Notes: generated from the sequence alone by a model not told the origin. Positions 47,257-57,118 are shown, numbered from the stretch's first letter. The stretch is 64,000 nucleotides of DNA from Candidatus Paracaedibacteraceae bacterium (GCA_019459505.1 JAIBEV010000132.1:62001-126000), one strand, 5' to 3'. Program-made: numbers and translations.

Positions 47257-47633
47257 TTAGCTACCTGAAGATTTAAACAATTTGTACATCTCATAAAACT
47301 TTTAAGAAATTTAATCTATGTGAAAAAATAGTTATTTCTAACTTAAGCGCCGATAAATTAGAAACAGCTTTTGTTGGCCTCCGCAGAGGAATACGCTGTT
47401 TTGTAAGAGGTAATTATTCGGAATACTTAGTGTCCCCAAGTGAAAGTATTCTCCCTTTAGATAAGGGGCAATTGGGTCTACAATGGTATTTAATTAATAA
47501 GACAGACTAAGTCAAAATCTGCTATGGTCGGCTTATAAGAAAGTAGATTATAAAATAGTTACTTTGAATGGGACTTTAACTCAAAGCACAGACTATTTTT
47601 AACGAACTATAAAAATTTTAAAGCAGAGAGCGC
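47257..47633. other. Spacer between MFS gene and ccmB
   Basis: These 377 bases contain the startless frame listed separately and the ccmB leader. No other feature was seen. Confidence 0.4.
47277..47510 (+). pseudogene. Open frame without a start codon, possible gene remnant
   Basis: A run of 77 codons is open from 47277 to a TAA at 47508 without any ATG, GTG or TTG in its first half. It reads like protein (ADKLETAFVGLRRGIRCFV, then ILPLDKGQLGLQWYLINKTD). It may be the C-terminal end of a gene whose 5' part was lost next to the MFS gene. No family was recognised. Confidence 0.3.
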
Positions 47634-48242
47634 ATGGGTTACTTAATATTATGGATCCGTCCGTTGGTCACCTATTTAGGAGCCAGTTTAGTTATTCTCT
47701 TGCCCTTAACCCAAGGGCAATTTTCCCCGACCATAACCCTTTTATTATATGGATTAGCTGTGATTGTGGTGTTAAGCCATGGAAGTGATTGTGTGTCTCC
47801 AGATTTACAGGATGGTCATTTGGGCTGGTTACTTAGTCATGGCACATCACCATTTTCTTATTTCTTTAAAAACCTTATAAACAGTATAGGAAGAATCGTC
47901 ATTCCTCTTACCCTTGGCTTTGCAAGTATCCATCTATTTATTTATCCGCTAATCGACGTTATAGTCACTGCTTTTTCATTTCTTATGACGTGTACAGCTC
48001 TCCTTTGTTGGGGACTTATTCTAACCTTGGCTCAAGGGCATGCTCAGGGACAGTCTTTATTGAGTGTAATGTTAGCGCCCATGGCTATTCCCAATCTTTT
48101 GATTGCAGAATCTTTAATTTCAACGATTGCTGTTGGCGGAGAGGCAAGTTACTATCTAGGCATGCAATTAGGAATGATGCTAGTCAGCTTTGGTCTCTCC
48201 CTTTGTCTAGCCCCCCTTGTGATACGGAATTTGGATTGGTAG
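47634..48242 (+). CDS. ccmB: Heme exporter protein CcmB
   Basis: A 202-residue protein with six membrane helices, the permease of the CcmAB ABC transporter in cytochrome c maturation system I. It shows the pattern LLPLTQGQFSPTI and DLQDGHLGWLLSHG typical of CcmB. The ATPase gene ccmA is not adjacent. It is followed at once by ccmC. Confidence 0.88.
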   Translation: MGYLILWIRPLVTYLGASLVILLPLTQGQFSPTITLLLYGLAVIVVLSHGSDCVSPDLQDGHLGWLLSHGTSPFSYFFKNLINSIGRIVIPLTLGFASIHLFIYPLIDVIVTAFSFLMTCTALLCWGLILTLAQGHAQGQSLLSVMLAPMAIPNLLIAESLISTIAVGGEASYYLGMQLGMMLVSFGLSLCLAPLVIRNLDW

Positions 48243-48244
48243 TG

Positions 48245-48967
48245 ATGATCAAACACTTTATATCTCCCGCTTACTTGCTAAAAATAAGCCATAATTGGCT
48301 AAAGCCATCGGCAATTATTGCCCTTGTCCTTTTATCCACTGGCGTAGGACTTGGATTAGTATGGTCACCCGCTGATTATGTGCAAGGAGAGACAGTTCGC
48401 ATTATGTATGTCCATGTACCGGCCTCATGGGGAGCAATGTTGGCCTATTTTGGGATGGCCCTCTTATCTTTGTACGCTTTTTTACGACAAAATCCGACAG
48501 CCCATATTTTAACCCGCTCTATGGCTCCTACTGGCTTCTGTTTGTGTATCATTAGTTTAGTGACGGGGGCGATTTGGGGCAAACCAACCTGGGGTACATG
48601 GTGGGTATGGGATGCCCGGTTGACCTCTATGTTAATTCTGGCTTTTTTGTATGCTGGCTATATTGTCACCACAAGTTATGTCAAACCAGAACAACAAGCC
48701 CTTAAAATTTCAGCTATTTTGGCAATTATTGGATCAATTAACTTGCCAATTATCAAATGGTCAGTTGATTGGTGGCATACACTCCATCAACCTGCCAGTA
48801 TCCTGCGGCTAACGAAACCGGCCATCCATTGGCAAATGCTAGTTCCCCTGATGATAATGGCATTTGGGATGGCGGCTCTATGTTTTTGTTTGTTTTTGAT
48901 GCAATTACGGACTCATTTAGCCCAGCAAAAAGTTATTGCGTCACTCTTGCGGAGACCCTCAGCATGA
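48245..48967 (+). CDS. ccmC: Heme-handling protein CcmC
   Basis: A 240-residue membrane protein of the heme-handling family. It has the WWD motif WGTWWVWD (116-123), axial histidines His57 (YVHVPASW) and His181 (WWHTLHQPAS) and six helices. An upstream extension of the frame to 47990 overlaps ccmB and is ignored. It moves heme to CcmE. Ends ATGA-overlapped with ccmD. Confidence 0.95.
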   Translation: MIKHFISPAYLLKISHNWLKPSAIIALVLLSTGVGLGLVWSPADYVQGETVRIMYVHVPASWGAMLAYFGMALLSLYAFLRQNPTAHILTRSMAPTGFCLCIISLVTGAIWGKPTWGTWWVWDARLTSMLILAFLYAGYIVTTSYVKPEQQALKISAILAIIGSINLPIIKWSVDWWHTLHQPASILRLTKPAIHWQMLVPLMIMAFGMAALCFCLFLMQLRTHLAQQKVIASLLRRPSA

Positions 48968-49089
48968 CTCAATTAAGTTACGTTTATTTAGCCTATGGGT
49001 TTGCTTTTAGTGCATTTACCAGCTTTGGTTTTGCTGTGTACCAAAAATTGAAACGCGCCAATCAAGCCTTAAAACGGTTAGATCCATGA
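48964..49089 (+). CDS. ccmD: Heme exporter protein CcmD
   Basis: A 41-residue single-helix protein (YVYLAYGFAFSAFTSFGFAV) with a basic cytoplasmic tail (KLKRANQALKRL), the usual CcmD layout. It overlaps ccmC and ccmE by ATGA on both sides. In system I it helps release holo-CcmE. Confidence 0.88.
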   Translation: MTQLSYVYLAYGFAFSAFTSFGFAVYQKLKRANQALKRLDP

Positions 49090-49496
49090 CCTCCCAGCAA
49101 ACTCAACGGTTGAAATGGGCTGCCCTCGTTACCCTAATCGTAATGGGAGGAGCCATTTTTATCTTTTCAGCCTTACAACAATCCTTGATGTATTTTATGA
49201 CCCCTACTGAAATCGTAGAAAAGAATCCAACATCTGTCCTTCGATTGGGGGGGGTGGTTGAACAAGGCTCTATCAAAAAAGAACCCACAACCATGACGGT
49301 TACCTTTCGGGTTACCGATTTTAACTCTACTGTTCTCGTCAATTTTATAGGTATAACACCTGATCTTTTCAAAGAAGGCCAAGGTGTGGTTGCGGATGGT
49401 CGATGGGATGGGCGTATTTTTATAGCAGAAAAATTATTGGCAAAACATGATGAAAATTATATGCCCATTCAACTTTCAGATCGCCTTAATAAATAA
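49086..49496 (+). CDS. ccmE: Cytochrome c maturation heme chaperone CcmE
   Basis: A 136-residue protein with an N-terminal anchor (about 10-30) and an OB-fold periplasmic domain. The covalent heme site is His121 in HDENYMP, with Tyr125. It takes heme from CcmC and gives it to CcmF/H, whose genes are not in the window. Last gene of the ccmBCDE operon. Confidence 0.96.
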   Translation: MTSQQTQRLKWAALVTLIVMGGAIFIFSALQQSLMYFMTPTEIVEKNPTSVLRLGGVVEQGSIKKEPTTMTVTFRVTDFNSTVLVNFIGITPDLFKEGQGVVADGRWDGRIFIAEKLLAKHDENYMPIQLSDRLNK

Positions 49497-49497
49497 T

Positions 49498-50379
49498 CTA
49501 ACGCGTTTTTAAGAACTCAATAATGCCGGAGAAATCCATTTCTGCATGGTCTTTACAGAAATCATCATAGAGATAGCCTGCTTTTTCCGTTAATGGTAAA
49601 GAGGTATCACAGTGATGGGCCGCTTCTATAGCTAATTTCAAATCTTTTAGCATCATGGCTGCGGCAAACCCCGCTTTATAATTATTACATGCCGGCGTCC
49701 CCGGAAGGATAGGAGCAGGACAATATTTAGAAAGCGTCCAGCTTTGCCCCGACGAAGCAGAGGCAATTTGTTGCAAGCTTTCCGCCGACAGTCCCAGTTT
49801 TTCTGCTAGAATAAAGGCCTCAGAGGTGCCAATCATATGGATTCCCAGCATTAAATTATTACACATTTTGGCTGCTTGACCATGAGTTGCGGCCCCAGCA
49901 TGAAAAATATTTTTTCCCATACACGCTAAGATCGGTTTAGCCTTCTCAAAGGCATCGACGAGCCCGCCAACCATAAAGGTTAACGTACGATTTTCGGCTC
50001 CTGCTGCCCCGCCGGATACAGGAGCATCAAGAATAGAATGACCACTCACAGTTGCAGCTTCATGCAATGCTAAAGTTGTCGCAATATCAATGGTTGAACA
50101 ATCAATAAAAAAACTGGGTTCTGTCAATCCTGCCATTAAGCCACTCTCCCCCAGCAAGGTTGAACGAACCTGCTTGCCAGCCGGTAACATCGTTATAATA
50201 AAATCCTTATTGGTCGCCGCTTCCAAAGCTGAGGTTGCGGCACTACAGCCCGCCTTAACCACGAGATCCATAGCAGATTGATCAAGATCAAACACCTGAA
50301 CGTCATGTTTTGCTTTGGCCAAATTTCGCGCCATGGGATTCCCCATATGCCCAAGTCCAATAAATCCAATTCTTGCCAT
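49498..50379 (-). CDS. mmsB: 3-Hydroxyisobutyrate dehydrogenase
   Basis: A 293-residue NAD-dependent enzyme of valine degradation. The dinucleotide site is GFIGLGHMGNPMARNLA, the substrate motif DAPVSGGAAGAENRTL and the catalytic Lys lies in AAKMCNNLMLG. It is three bases from mmsA and shares its transcript; the pair converts 3-hydroxyisobutyrate to propionyl-CoA. Confidence 0.95.
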   Translation of the reverse strand: MARIGFIGLGHMGNPMARNLAKAKHDVQVFDLDQSAMDLVVKAGCSAATSALEAATNKDFIITMLPAGKQVRSTLLGESGLMAGLTEPSFFIDCSTIDIATTLALHEAATVSGHSILDAPVSGGAAGAENRTLTFMVGGLVDAFEKAKPILACMGKNIFHAGAATHGQAAKMCNNLMLGIHMIGTSEAFILAEKLGLSAESLQQIASASSGQSWTLSKYCPAPILPGTPACNNYKAGFAAAMMLKDLKLAIEAAHHCDTSLPLTEKAGYLYDDFCKDHAEMDFSGIIEFLKTR

Positions 50380-50382
50380 GAC

Positions 50383-51873
50383 TTACTCCACTGTTGGTAA
50401 TGAAAATTCGACACCTTGCCGACTACCAGACGACCAGCGACTGGTGATAGTTTTTAACTGTGTAAAGAAGCGTACTCCTTCCATTCCATGCATTCCATGA
50501 TCTGCAAAGATGGAATTCTTCCAGCCGCCAAAACTATGAAATCCCACTGGAACAGGGATAGGAACATTAATACCAACCATTCCCACGTCAATGCGGTGAC
50601 AAAAATCCCGAGCACTATCGCCATCACGCGTGAAAATAGCAACTCCATTAGCATAAGGATGCTTATTAATAAGAGTCAAGCCTTCCTCATAAGAAGTTAC
50701 ACGAACAACACAAAGCACAGGACCAAAAATCTCATCTTGATAGATCGACATATTTGAAGTGACTTTATCAAACAGGCATCCAGACAAAAAGTATCCTTCT
50801 GATGAAACTTTTTGCAAGCGGCCATCAACAACAAGGGTGGGCCCCTCTTTAACGCCTTGGTCAATATACGCTTTTACTTTAGCCAAATGATCTTGAGTAA
50901 TCAATGGTCCCATTTCGGCTCCCTCATTCGTGGGTGCTCCGATTTTTAAATCCTTTATTTTAGGTGAGAGTTGAGCAATAAGGAGATCAGCTGTTTGCTC
51001 ACCCACGGCAACCACGACCGAAATAGCCATGCACCGTTCCCCTGCAGAGCCATACGCCGCCCCCAAAATAGCATCCACTGTCGACTCTATATCGGCATCA
51101 GGCATAACCAAAGCATGGTTTTTAGCCCCGCCAAACGCCTGCACACGCTTGCCATGAGCAATCGCTGTTTGTTGAACATATTTTGCAGTTGATGTTTGGC
51201 CCACAAAACTAATCGCCTTTACATCCGGATGGGTTAGCAATCCATTAACAGCCTCTTTTGCTCCATTAAGAACATTCAGAACTCCCTCCGGCAATCCAGC
51301 TTTTAGCGCTAATTTAGCCAACAGTAACGCGGCGGATGGATTTCTCTCTGAGGGCTTTAAAACAACTGTATTACCACATGCAATGGCCACAGAGCTAATC
51401 CATAAGGGAATCATAGCTGGGAAATTAAAAGGTGTAATAGCACCCACAACACCGAGGGGTTGACGCAAACTATAAGAATCAACCTGCCGTCCCACATTAG
51501 CACTAAATTCCCCTTTTAAAGCAGAGGGGATGCCACAGGCAAACTCTAAAACGTCGGCACCTCTTGAAATAGATCCAATGGCTTCTGCTTTAGATTTACC
51601 ATGTTCTTCTGAGATAACGTGGGCCAAATCATCCATATGATCATCAATGAGTTGACGCCAGCGAAATAAAATCTTTGCCCTAGCAGCTGGCGGCGTATCC
51701 GCCCAACTTGGAAAGGCTGCTTTTGCGTCTGCAACAGCTGCATTAACATCTGCTTGATCTGCTAAGCTCATATACCCTACTGTTTCGCCTGTCGACGGAT
51801 TAATAACAGCTATGGTGTGAGGGCTGGATCCTTTAACATCTTGACCATTAATGATGTGATGGTAAGTCCGCAT
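50383..51873 (-). CDS. mmsA: Methylmalonate-semialdehyde dehydrogenase (CoA-acylating)
   Basis: A 496-residue aldehyde dehydrogenase. The NAD site and catalytic Cys lie in AYGSAGERCMAISV; the general family motif TPFNFPAMIPLW and KPSERNP are present. CoA-acylating members of this type convert methylmalonate semialdehyde to propionyl-CoA. It starts the mmsA–mmsB operon and shows that branched-chain amino acids from a host could be catabolised. Confidence 0.95.
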   Translation of the reverse strand: MRTYHHIINGQDVKGSSPHTIAVINPSTGETVGYMSLADQADVNAAVADAKAAFPSWADTPPAARAKILFRWRQLIDDHMDDLAHVISEEHGKSKAEAIGSISRGADVLEFACGIPSALKGEFSANVGRQVDSYSLRQPLGVVGAITPFNFPAMIPLWISSVAIACGNTVVLKPSERNPSAALLLAKLALKAGLPEGVLNVLNGAKEAVNGLLTHPDVKAISFVGQTSTAKYVQQTAIAHGKRVQAFGGAKNHALVMPDADIESTVDAILGAAYGSAGERCMAISVVVAVGEQTADLLIAQLSPKIKDLKIGAPTNEGAEMGPLITQDHLAKVKAYIDQGVKEGPTLVVDGRLQKVSSEGYFLSGCLFDKVTSNMSIYQDEIFGPVLCVVRVTSYEEGLTLINKHPYANGVAIFTRDGDSARDFCHRIDVGMVGINVPIPVPVGFHSFGGWKNSIFADHGMHGMEGVRFFTQLKTITSRWSSGSRQGVEFSLPTVE

Positions 51874-52028
51874 GGTTTGTCAGCATTTGAAAAAATAATA
51901 TTAACTAAATGAAAACACTTTCGCAAAAATCTTTCAATAGTCGATTTTTCTGAGTAAGAATTAAGTTTTTATTTACCATCTTTCTCTATCTTAAGGCATA
52001 GATAAAACCCTGAGGATTGGAGCTCCCT

Positions 52029-52865
52029 ATGAAACTCTATACGCTGGTCATGTTAGGATCGATTGCAAGCACTCTGCATGCGAGTGCTTATGAAGATAAT
52101 GGAGAGGAGGCCATGGACTCCGTTGGAACAGAGATGATCCAAGAAGATAATCAGCAACCTCAAGCTGAGGAGACGTCCGCCCAGCAGCCACGCTCTCTTA
52201 AGTCCAAATTATTTAGCGGTGCTAAGCATTTTGCCAAGGGAGCTGCAACCGGTGTATTTGCAGGCAATAATGGTGACCCTCAAGAAGGTGGGCTTGCCAC
52301 AACGGTTGGACACGGTCTTGGAAATCTCGCTGGTCGAGCCACAGGAATAAATCTTACTCCTGAAGAGCGGGCGGAACGGGCAGAACAGCGTCGGTTAAGG
52401 CAAGAAAACCACCAATTAACCATGCAGCATCATGAAGCCAGTGCTTCTCATACACCAAGTCGTGCCACTTCCTTGCTTTCGAAACTACGCGGGGGGAAAT
52501 CTAAAAATAGCACGATGACTCATCCGACAACCTATGCAACTGAAGATGCTAGCCCTCAACAAAAACGGGGCTCATCTTTGCTATCCAAATTACGGGGTGG
52601 CAGCTCTAAAAACAAAAGTGCAACAACCCACCCGTCGCACCCAGGCGTGACAGCAAAAAAAACGCCCACCACCGCTCAAAAAACCAAAAAGCCTTCTATG
52701 GTTAGCCTGAAAAAATCCATACCATCATCTGCTAAGAAGGCTCCGGTCAAAAATCCTAAGAAAACCTTAAGCCTGGGTAGCAAAAAGACACCAAAAGCTA
52801 AGACCCTTTCTCCGAAAGCCTCAAAAGTTGGATTTTTTTCAAAAAAGAGAGCAAGCCATAAATAG
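52029..52865 (+). CDS. Exported Lys-rich, histone-H1-like protein
   Basis: A 278-residue protein with signal peptide MKLYTLVMLGSIASTLHASA. An upstream TTG (52017) is in frame but the SD GGAG favours the ATG at 52029. Residues about 60-120 include a small Gly-rich part (AAGVFAGNNGDPQEGG). The module SLLSKLRGG-x-SKN occurs twice. The last 90 residues are strongly basic and Lys/Pro/Ser-rich, like histone H1 C-tails (KKAPVKNPKKTLSLGSKKTP). A nucleic-acid or polyanion-binding role is inferred. No family recognised. Confidence 0.65.
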   Translation: MKLYTLVMLGSIASTLHASAYEDNGEEAMDSVGTEMIQEDNQQPQAEETSAQQPRSLKSKLFSGAKHFAKGAATGVFAGNNGDPQEGGLATTVGHGLGNLAGRATGINLTPEERAERAEQRRLRQENHQLTMQHHEASASHTPSRATSLLSKLRGGKSKNSTMTHPTTYATEDASPQQKRGSSLLSKLRGGSSKNKSATTHPSHPGVTAKKTPTTAQKTKKPSMVSLKKSIPSSAKKAPVKNPKKTLSLGSKKTPKAKTLSPKASKVGFFSKKRASHK

Positions 52866-52984
52866 TAAAGCCGTTAAAAAATAAATGATTTTATATTTTA
52901 AATAATTTCTCAGCAGACTTTAACGATTTATTAGGGGTTTAACTTTATATATTAAGTATAAAGAATTCACTTACGGAGAATAAA

Positions 52985-53515
52985 ATGTCACTCACAACGA
53001 AATATCTAGCTTTATCCTTTTTTTTCATGAACGTGATGACGTTGTCCGTGGATGCTGGTACCCCAGCAATGACCTCACCGGCTGGCGCGTCTGCCCATAA
53101 AAAATTAGATTTAAGATCAAGTGGTTTTGGCGGTAGCAGCATTGCTCCTCAGGATGAAAGAGGTGTTTTAAATGATTGCCGCAGCCGCATTAAAATGATT
53201 GAAGGAAAAGAAAGTTTATTTGTGCGTCCACGCAAACCTTTATTACCTAATAAATGGTCCAAATGGAAAAAAGATGTAGCGGCTCTTGAAAAAGCAAAAC
53301 AAGAATACATGACAACTTTAGCAGAACTTCAAAGAATGTATGCCGAACAATCAGCCAAGCTGAAAACGCTAGCAGCTCAAGGGCAGAAAGAAAAATACAA
53401 TTCTACGCTGCAAGAACTTTATAGCAATTGTAAAAGATTTGCCGAAGGAATAGCGATTAGAACATCTCAAGCCACAGGAATAAAAGAGACTCCCCAACCC
53501 CGAACCAAGAGGTAG
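52985..53515 (+). CDS. Exported helical protein of unknown function
   Basis: A 176-residue protein with a signal peptide (SLTTKYLALSFFFMNVMTLSVDA) and a coiled-coil body from about 60 to 160. No family was recognised. It is convergent with hrcA; a GCTGGG/CCCAGC hairpin bridges the two 3' ends. Confidence 0.6.
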   Translation: MSLTTKYLALSFFFMNVMTLSVDAGTPAMTSPAGASAHKKLDLRSSGFGGSSIAPQDERGVLNDCRSRIKMIEGKESLFVRPRKPLLPNKWSKWKKDVAALEKAKQEYMTTLAELQRMYAEQSAKLKTLAAQGQKEKYNSTLQELYSNCKRFAEGIAIRTSQATGIKETPQPRTKR

Positions 53516-53535
53516 ATTGATTTAGCTGGGCTCCT

Positions 53536-54576
53536 CTAACCCAGCAACCGACTCACTAATTTGGCTGTGTAATCCACCAAAGGGATAACACGGCCATAAT
53601 TCATTCGGGATGGGCCAACCACACCAATGGCACCAATGATCCGTTCATGGGTCCCCCGATAGGGAGCAATGACCATCGAACATCCGGTTTGAGAAAACAG
53701 CGGACTTTCTGCCCCAATAAAAATCTGAACTCCTTCGGCCTGCACCGAAGCATCTAAGATATTCTTTAAATTTTCTTTGGTATCCAGCATGGTGAACAAA
53801 TTACGAATTTGGTCAATTTCTTCCACGAGAGTCACATTATTCAACAAATTCGCCTGTCCCTTTATGATAAGGGATCCAGAACTTTCCTCCCCACTCCAGA
53901 CAGCCACTCCATCAGCAACAATCTTGCGAGACAAAGCATTAAGTTTTTGTTTGTCCTTTACCAATTCGCGATCAATAATTTGTTGAGCCTCCGATAAGGT
54001 ATGGCCTATCATATGAGCATTTAAATAATTGGTAGCTTCCACTAAAACAGAGGAAGGAATGCCTTCAGGAAATTCTAAGACACTATTTTCAACCAGTCCC
54101 TCTTGAGTGATCGTCACCACCAAAGCCCGGGTTGGGCTAAGGGGGACAAATTCAATATGTTTGAGTGGTGATTCTGTTTTCGGGGCCATGACTAGACCCG
54201 CACATTGCGATAATCCTGATAGGACCGACGTTGCGTTTTCTAAGATATCATTGAGGCTACGCCCCTTGGTATGGCAGCGTCGCTCCAGTTCTTGTCGTTC
54301 CTTTTCTCCAATGTCCCCCACCTGTAATAAACCATGCACAAAAAGTTTTAATCCTTCCTCGGTTGGTAGACGACCGGCAGATGTATGGGGGGCATAGAGC
54401 AACCCAGCATCTTCTAAATCCGCCATTACATTGCGAATTGTTGCAGGGGATAAGCTGGTTACTAAGCGGCGTGATAATGTCCGGGAGCCCACAGGTTCCC
54501 CTGTCTCCATAAAGGCATCAACAAGCTCTTTAAAGATTTCAAGCGATCTCTCATTTAAATCTCGAATGGATGTCAT
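53536..54576 (-). CDS. hrcA: Heat-inducible transcription repressor HrcA
   Basis: A 346-residue repressor. The N-terminal winged helix reads GEPVGSRTLSRRL and SPATIRNVMADLEDAGLL; the GAF-like middle and the LVTITQEGLVENSV region are typical. An in-frame TTG upstream at 54588 is unlikely. No CIRCE inverted repeat was recognised in its own leader. Divergent from rph as in many alphaproteobacteria. Confidence 0.96.
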   Translation of the reverse strand: MTSIRDLNERSLEIFKELVDAFMETGEPVGSRTLSRRLVTSLSPATIRNVMADLEDAGLLYAPHTSAGRLPTEEGLKLFVHGLLQVGDIGEKERQELERRCHTKGRSLNDILENATSVLSGLSQCAGLVMAPKTESPLKHIEFVPLSPTRALVVTITQEGLVENSVLEFPEGIPSSVLVEATNYLNAHMIGHTLSEAQQIIDRELVKDKQKLNALSRKIVADGVAVWSGEESSGSLIIKGQANLLNNVTLVEEIDQIRNLFTMLDTKENLKNILDASVQAEGVQIFIGAESPLFSQTGCSMVIAPYRGTHERIIGAIGVVGPSRMNYGRVIPLVDYTAKLVSRLLG

Positions 54577-54657
54577 GGTAACTTTCAACTTTTCACAAAT
54601 GATAAGTTAGTGTAAAACTAAAAAAACTCAATTACGTTAAGGATAGTGTACACCAAA

Positions 54658-55374
54658 ATGCGTCATGACAAAAGAAAGCCAAATGAATTACGCTCAGTTT
54701 TTTTAGGACCGGGGTTCTCCAAACATGCGGAAGGTTCCTGCTTTGTTAAATTTGGTGATACTCATGTGATTTGCACCGCCACTGTTGAAGAGAAAGTTCC
54801 TCCTTTTTTGCGCAATACAGGCTCTGGCTGGATTACTGCTGAATATGGAATGTTACCTCGGGCCACTCATGATCGAGTCGACCGTGAAGCCGCCAAAGGC
54901 AAACAAACAGGACGGACTCAAGAAATTCAACGATTGATTGGCCGCGCCTTACGCTCTGTGATTGATCTGAGGACTTTAGGGGAAAGACAAATTAAGATTG
55001 ATTGTGACGTCATTCAAGCGGATGGTGGAACCCGTACAGCAAGCATTACCGGAGCCTACGTTGCCATGCATCAGGCTTTGCAAAAACTGGTTGATAGAAA
55101 GGTATTAAAAACCCTACCGATTATTGATCAAGTTGCCGCAATTTCCTGTGGTATTTCTAAGGGTGAAGGTCTTTTAGATCTGGATTATATGGAAGATTCA
55201 AGCGCTGATGTCGATGCCAACTTTATTATGACAGGCAGTGGCCAATTGGTTGAAATTCAAGCAACCGCCGAAAAAACACCTTTTAGTGATAAGGAGTTTA
55301 CAAATATGTTGCAACTGGCACGCGCCGGCATCCATGAATTGATTGCCCTTCAAAAACAAGTTTTGAAAATCTAA
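54658..55374 (+). CDS. rph: Ribonuclease PH
   Basis: A 238-residue phosphorolytic exoribonuclease that trims tRNA 3' ends, exactly the E. coli length from the ATG at 54658. Motifs: [32 protein letters not shown] and [18 protein letters not shown] four codons upstream is in frame but makes an unusual N-terminus. Overlaps rdgB by TAATG. Confidence 0.96.
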   Translation: MRHDKRKPNELRSVFLGPGFSKHAEGSCFVKFGDTHVICTATVEEKVPPFLRNTGSGWITAEYGMLPRATHDRVDREAAKGKQTGRTQEIQRLIGRALRSVIDLRTLGERQIKIDCDVIQADGGTRTASITGAYVAMHQALQKLVDRKVLKTLPIIDQVAAISCGISKGEGLLDLDYMEDSSADVDANFIMTGSGQLVEIQATAEKTPFSDKEFTNMLQLARAGIHELIALQKQVLKI

Positions 55375-55970
55375 TGTTACGCAACGGCGATACGCTGGTT
55401 ATAGCCAGTCATAATCAGGGTAAAATTAGAGAAATTCAAAAATTGCTAGACGGATTTGAGTTAAAACTCATCTCCGCTACTGATCTTAATATTCCTGAAC
55501 CTCAAGAAACTGGCTTAACTTTTGTCGAAAATTCCGTTTTAAAGGCAACGGAAGTGATGAAAGCTTGCCACTTACCCTGTTTGGCTGACGATTCAGGATT
55601 GTGTATCGATGCTCTCGAGGGAGCACCCGGTATCTATTCTGCCCGGTGGGCGGAAAAGGAAGATGGAACACGCGATTTTAATCATGCATTCCAAAAAATA
55701 TTTTCGATGCTAGATCCAACCAAATCCTATGCTGCCCACATGACCTGTGTTTTAACCCTGACCTTCCCACAGGGGTCCGCTCATTCATTTGAAGGAATTG
55801 TTGAAGGACAAATTAGCCTGCCCGCCCGAGGAGAACACGCCTTTGGCTATGATCCAATTTTTACACCGACTGGATATAACCAAACTTTTGCCGAAATGGA
55901 TCGAGATCTCAAATCAACCCTATCGCATCGCGGCCGCGCCTTTGATAAGTTAATTCATTTTTTACGTTAA
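55374..55970 (+). CDS. rdgB: Non-canonical purine NTP pyrophosphatase (RdgB/HAM1)
   Basis: A 198-residue enzyme that hydrolyses ITP, XTP and dITP. Motifs: SHNQGKIREI (substrate-binding), LADDSGLCIDAL (catalytic Asp), GYDPIF and a closing LSHRGRA. Its ATG overlaps the rph stop. Commonly paired with rph and, as here, followed at a distance by hemW. Confidence 0.96.
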   Translation: MLRNGDTLVIASHNQGKIREIQKLLDGFELKLISATDLNIPEPQETGLTFVENSVLKATEVMKACHLPCLADDSGLCIDALEGAPGIYSARWAEKEDGTRDFNHAFQKIFSMLDPTKSYAAHMTCVLTLTFPQGSAHSFEGIVEGQISLPARGEHAFGYDPIFTPTGYNQTFAEMDRDLKSTLSHRGRAFDKLIHFLR

Positions 55971-56308
55971 TTTCTATGCGGTGTGCTCGAGAATAAGAAA
56001 ATTCTTTGAGCCGTGTTATCTTAATTGGAAAAACTTTGGATAAAAATCAATTCAAGGATTAGCTTAAAAATCCTCACCGCCTCAAGTAGAATTTTTTTAT
56101 TCGTAGAAACGTTAAATTTCTATCCAATGAATTAAGAAAACTTACGAGTACGGCTATTAAAATAATGGAATTTAAATTTTATTTATTTGAATTTATTAAG
56201 TAAATAAAATTTAATAATCAAAATACTTGGAAAGTTCTTAATAAAGTATTACATTCCTCTTTAAATTGTTGTTCTTTACCTCTTGTACCTTTTGAGTTAG
56301 AGGGCTTC
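55971..56308. other. AT-rich spacer after rdgB
   Basis: Nothing was recognised in these 338 bases beyond the leader of the next gene. The order rdgB–hemW usual in alphaproteobacteria is interrupted here by two unknown genes and a repeat block. Confidence 0.5.
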
Positions 56309-57118
56309 ATGACAAGAGAAATAAAGGGAAGAGAGATGAGTGTTAGAGCACTTATAAATAATTTTTTTTATGCACAAATTATTTTAAGAAATATAAAGAT
56401 CTGCTTAATAAAATCTATTTTTCTGACGTCCTTCTCCATTATAGGCTGTGCATCAGAAATTTCTAACCCAGTTGTATTGGAAGTGTTGGTCAGGCTCGAG
56501 CCAAAAAGGGTATCTCTCGATCAGGCTTATGTTTCATTATATGATAAATGCCTTCCTATTTATGCAGATAAGTTGACCTCTTATAACCTAAAGAAAATCT
56601 CCTTGGTTTTTGAAGGGGTGATCCGTAAAGCAGGTTTAATTCAGACTCTGCCATTGATATCCTCTCCACAAATCCTTTATACTCATCAATTTATGACAAT
56701 TAATCAAAGTGTTAAACTTCCAGCACCTGGAAAGATTCTCTATCCGATTGGTTTAGGGGGCTGTTGGGAACCCGGATATAACCTTGAAATGATTGAACAA
56801 TTCTATATCTGGTTTTATGAGGCAGATGATGAAATCAAGTATTTCCTTAAGCCTTGGACACACTGGCGGTTAAAAGGCACTACCCCTCCCTCCCCTCATT
56901 CAATTTATAATAACCTTGAAGGAGTCGATTCAATTCCTCATCAGCCCCTCTCTCTTGTGGCTGCCATTCGGGGAGGGCGGTGCAATCTTAGGTTAAATAA
57001 AGGAAACAGTGATGAAGATCACACATGTTCGGTCTATTATTCGAGTGATATTCAGCCTCATGGACTGACTCATGCTTGGATTAGTTTTAAAGAAAAATCA
57101 AGCATCCCTTCTCCTTAA
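56309..57118 (+). CDS. Exported or lipid-anchored protein of unknown function
   Basis: A 269-residue protein. A hydrophobic stretch ends in IIGC (about residues 43-47), which resembles a lipobox, so it may be a lipoprotein; a second ATG at 56336 would give a shorter N-terminus with its own purine-rich site. The rest is globular, with several Cys and Trp (CWEPGYNLEMIEQFYIWFYE; PWTHWRLKG). No family was recognised. Confidence 0.55.
   Translation: MTREIKGREMSVRALINNFFYAQIILRNIKICLIKSIFLTSFSIIGCASEISNPVVLEVLVRLEPKRVSLDQAYVSLYDKCLPIYADKLTSYNLKKISLVFEGVIRKAGLIQTLPLISSPQILYTHQFMTINQSVKLPAPGKILYPIGLGGCWEPGYNLEMIEQFYIWFYEADDEIKYFLKPWTHWRLKGTTPPSPHSIYNNLEGVDSIPHQPLSLVAAIRGGRCNLRLNKGNSDEDHTCSVYYSSDIQPHGLTHAWISFKEKSSIPSP

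Noticed and set aside
47990-48244. Upstream extension of ccmC
   Set aside because: It overlaps the conserved ccmB coding sequence; the normal CcmC start is at 48245.
54589-54657. CIRCE element in front of hrcA
   Set aside because: The required TTAGCACTC and GAGTGCTAA halves are not present between hrcA and rph.
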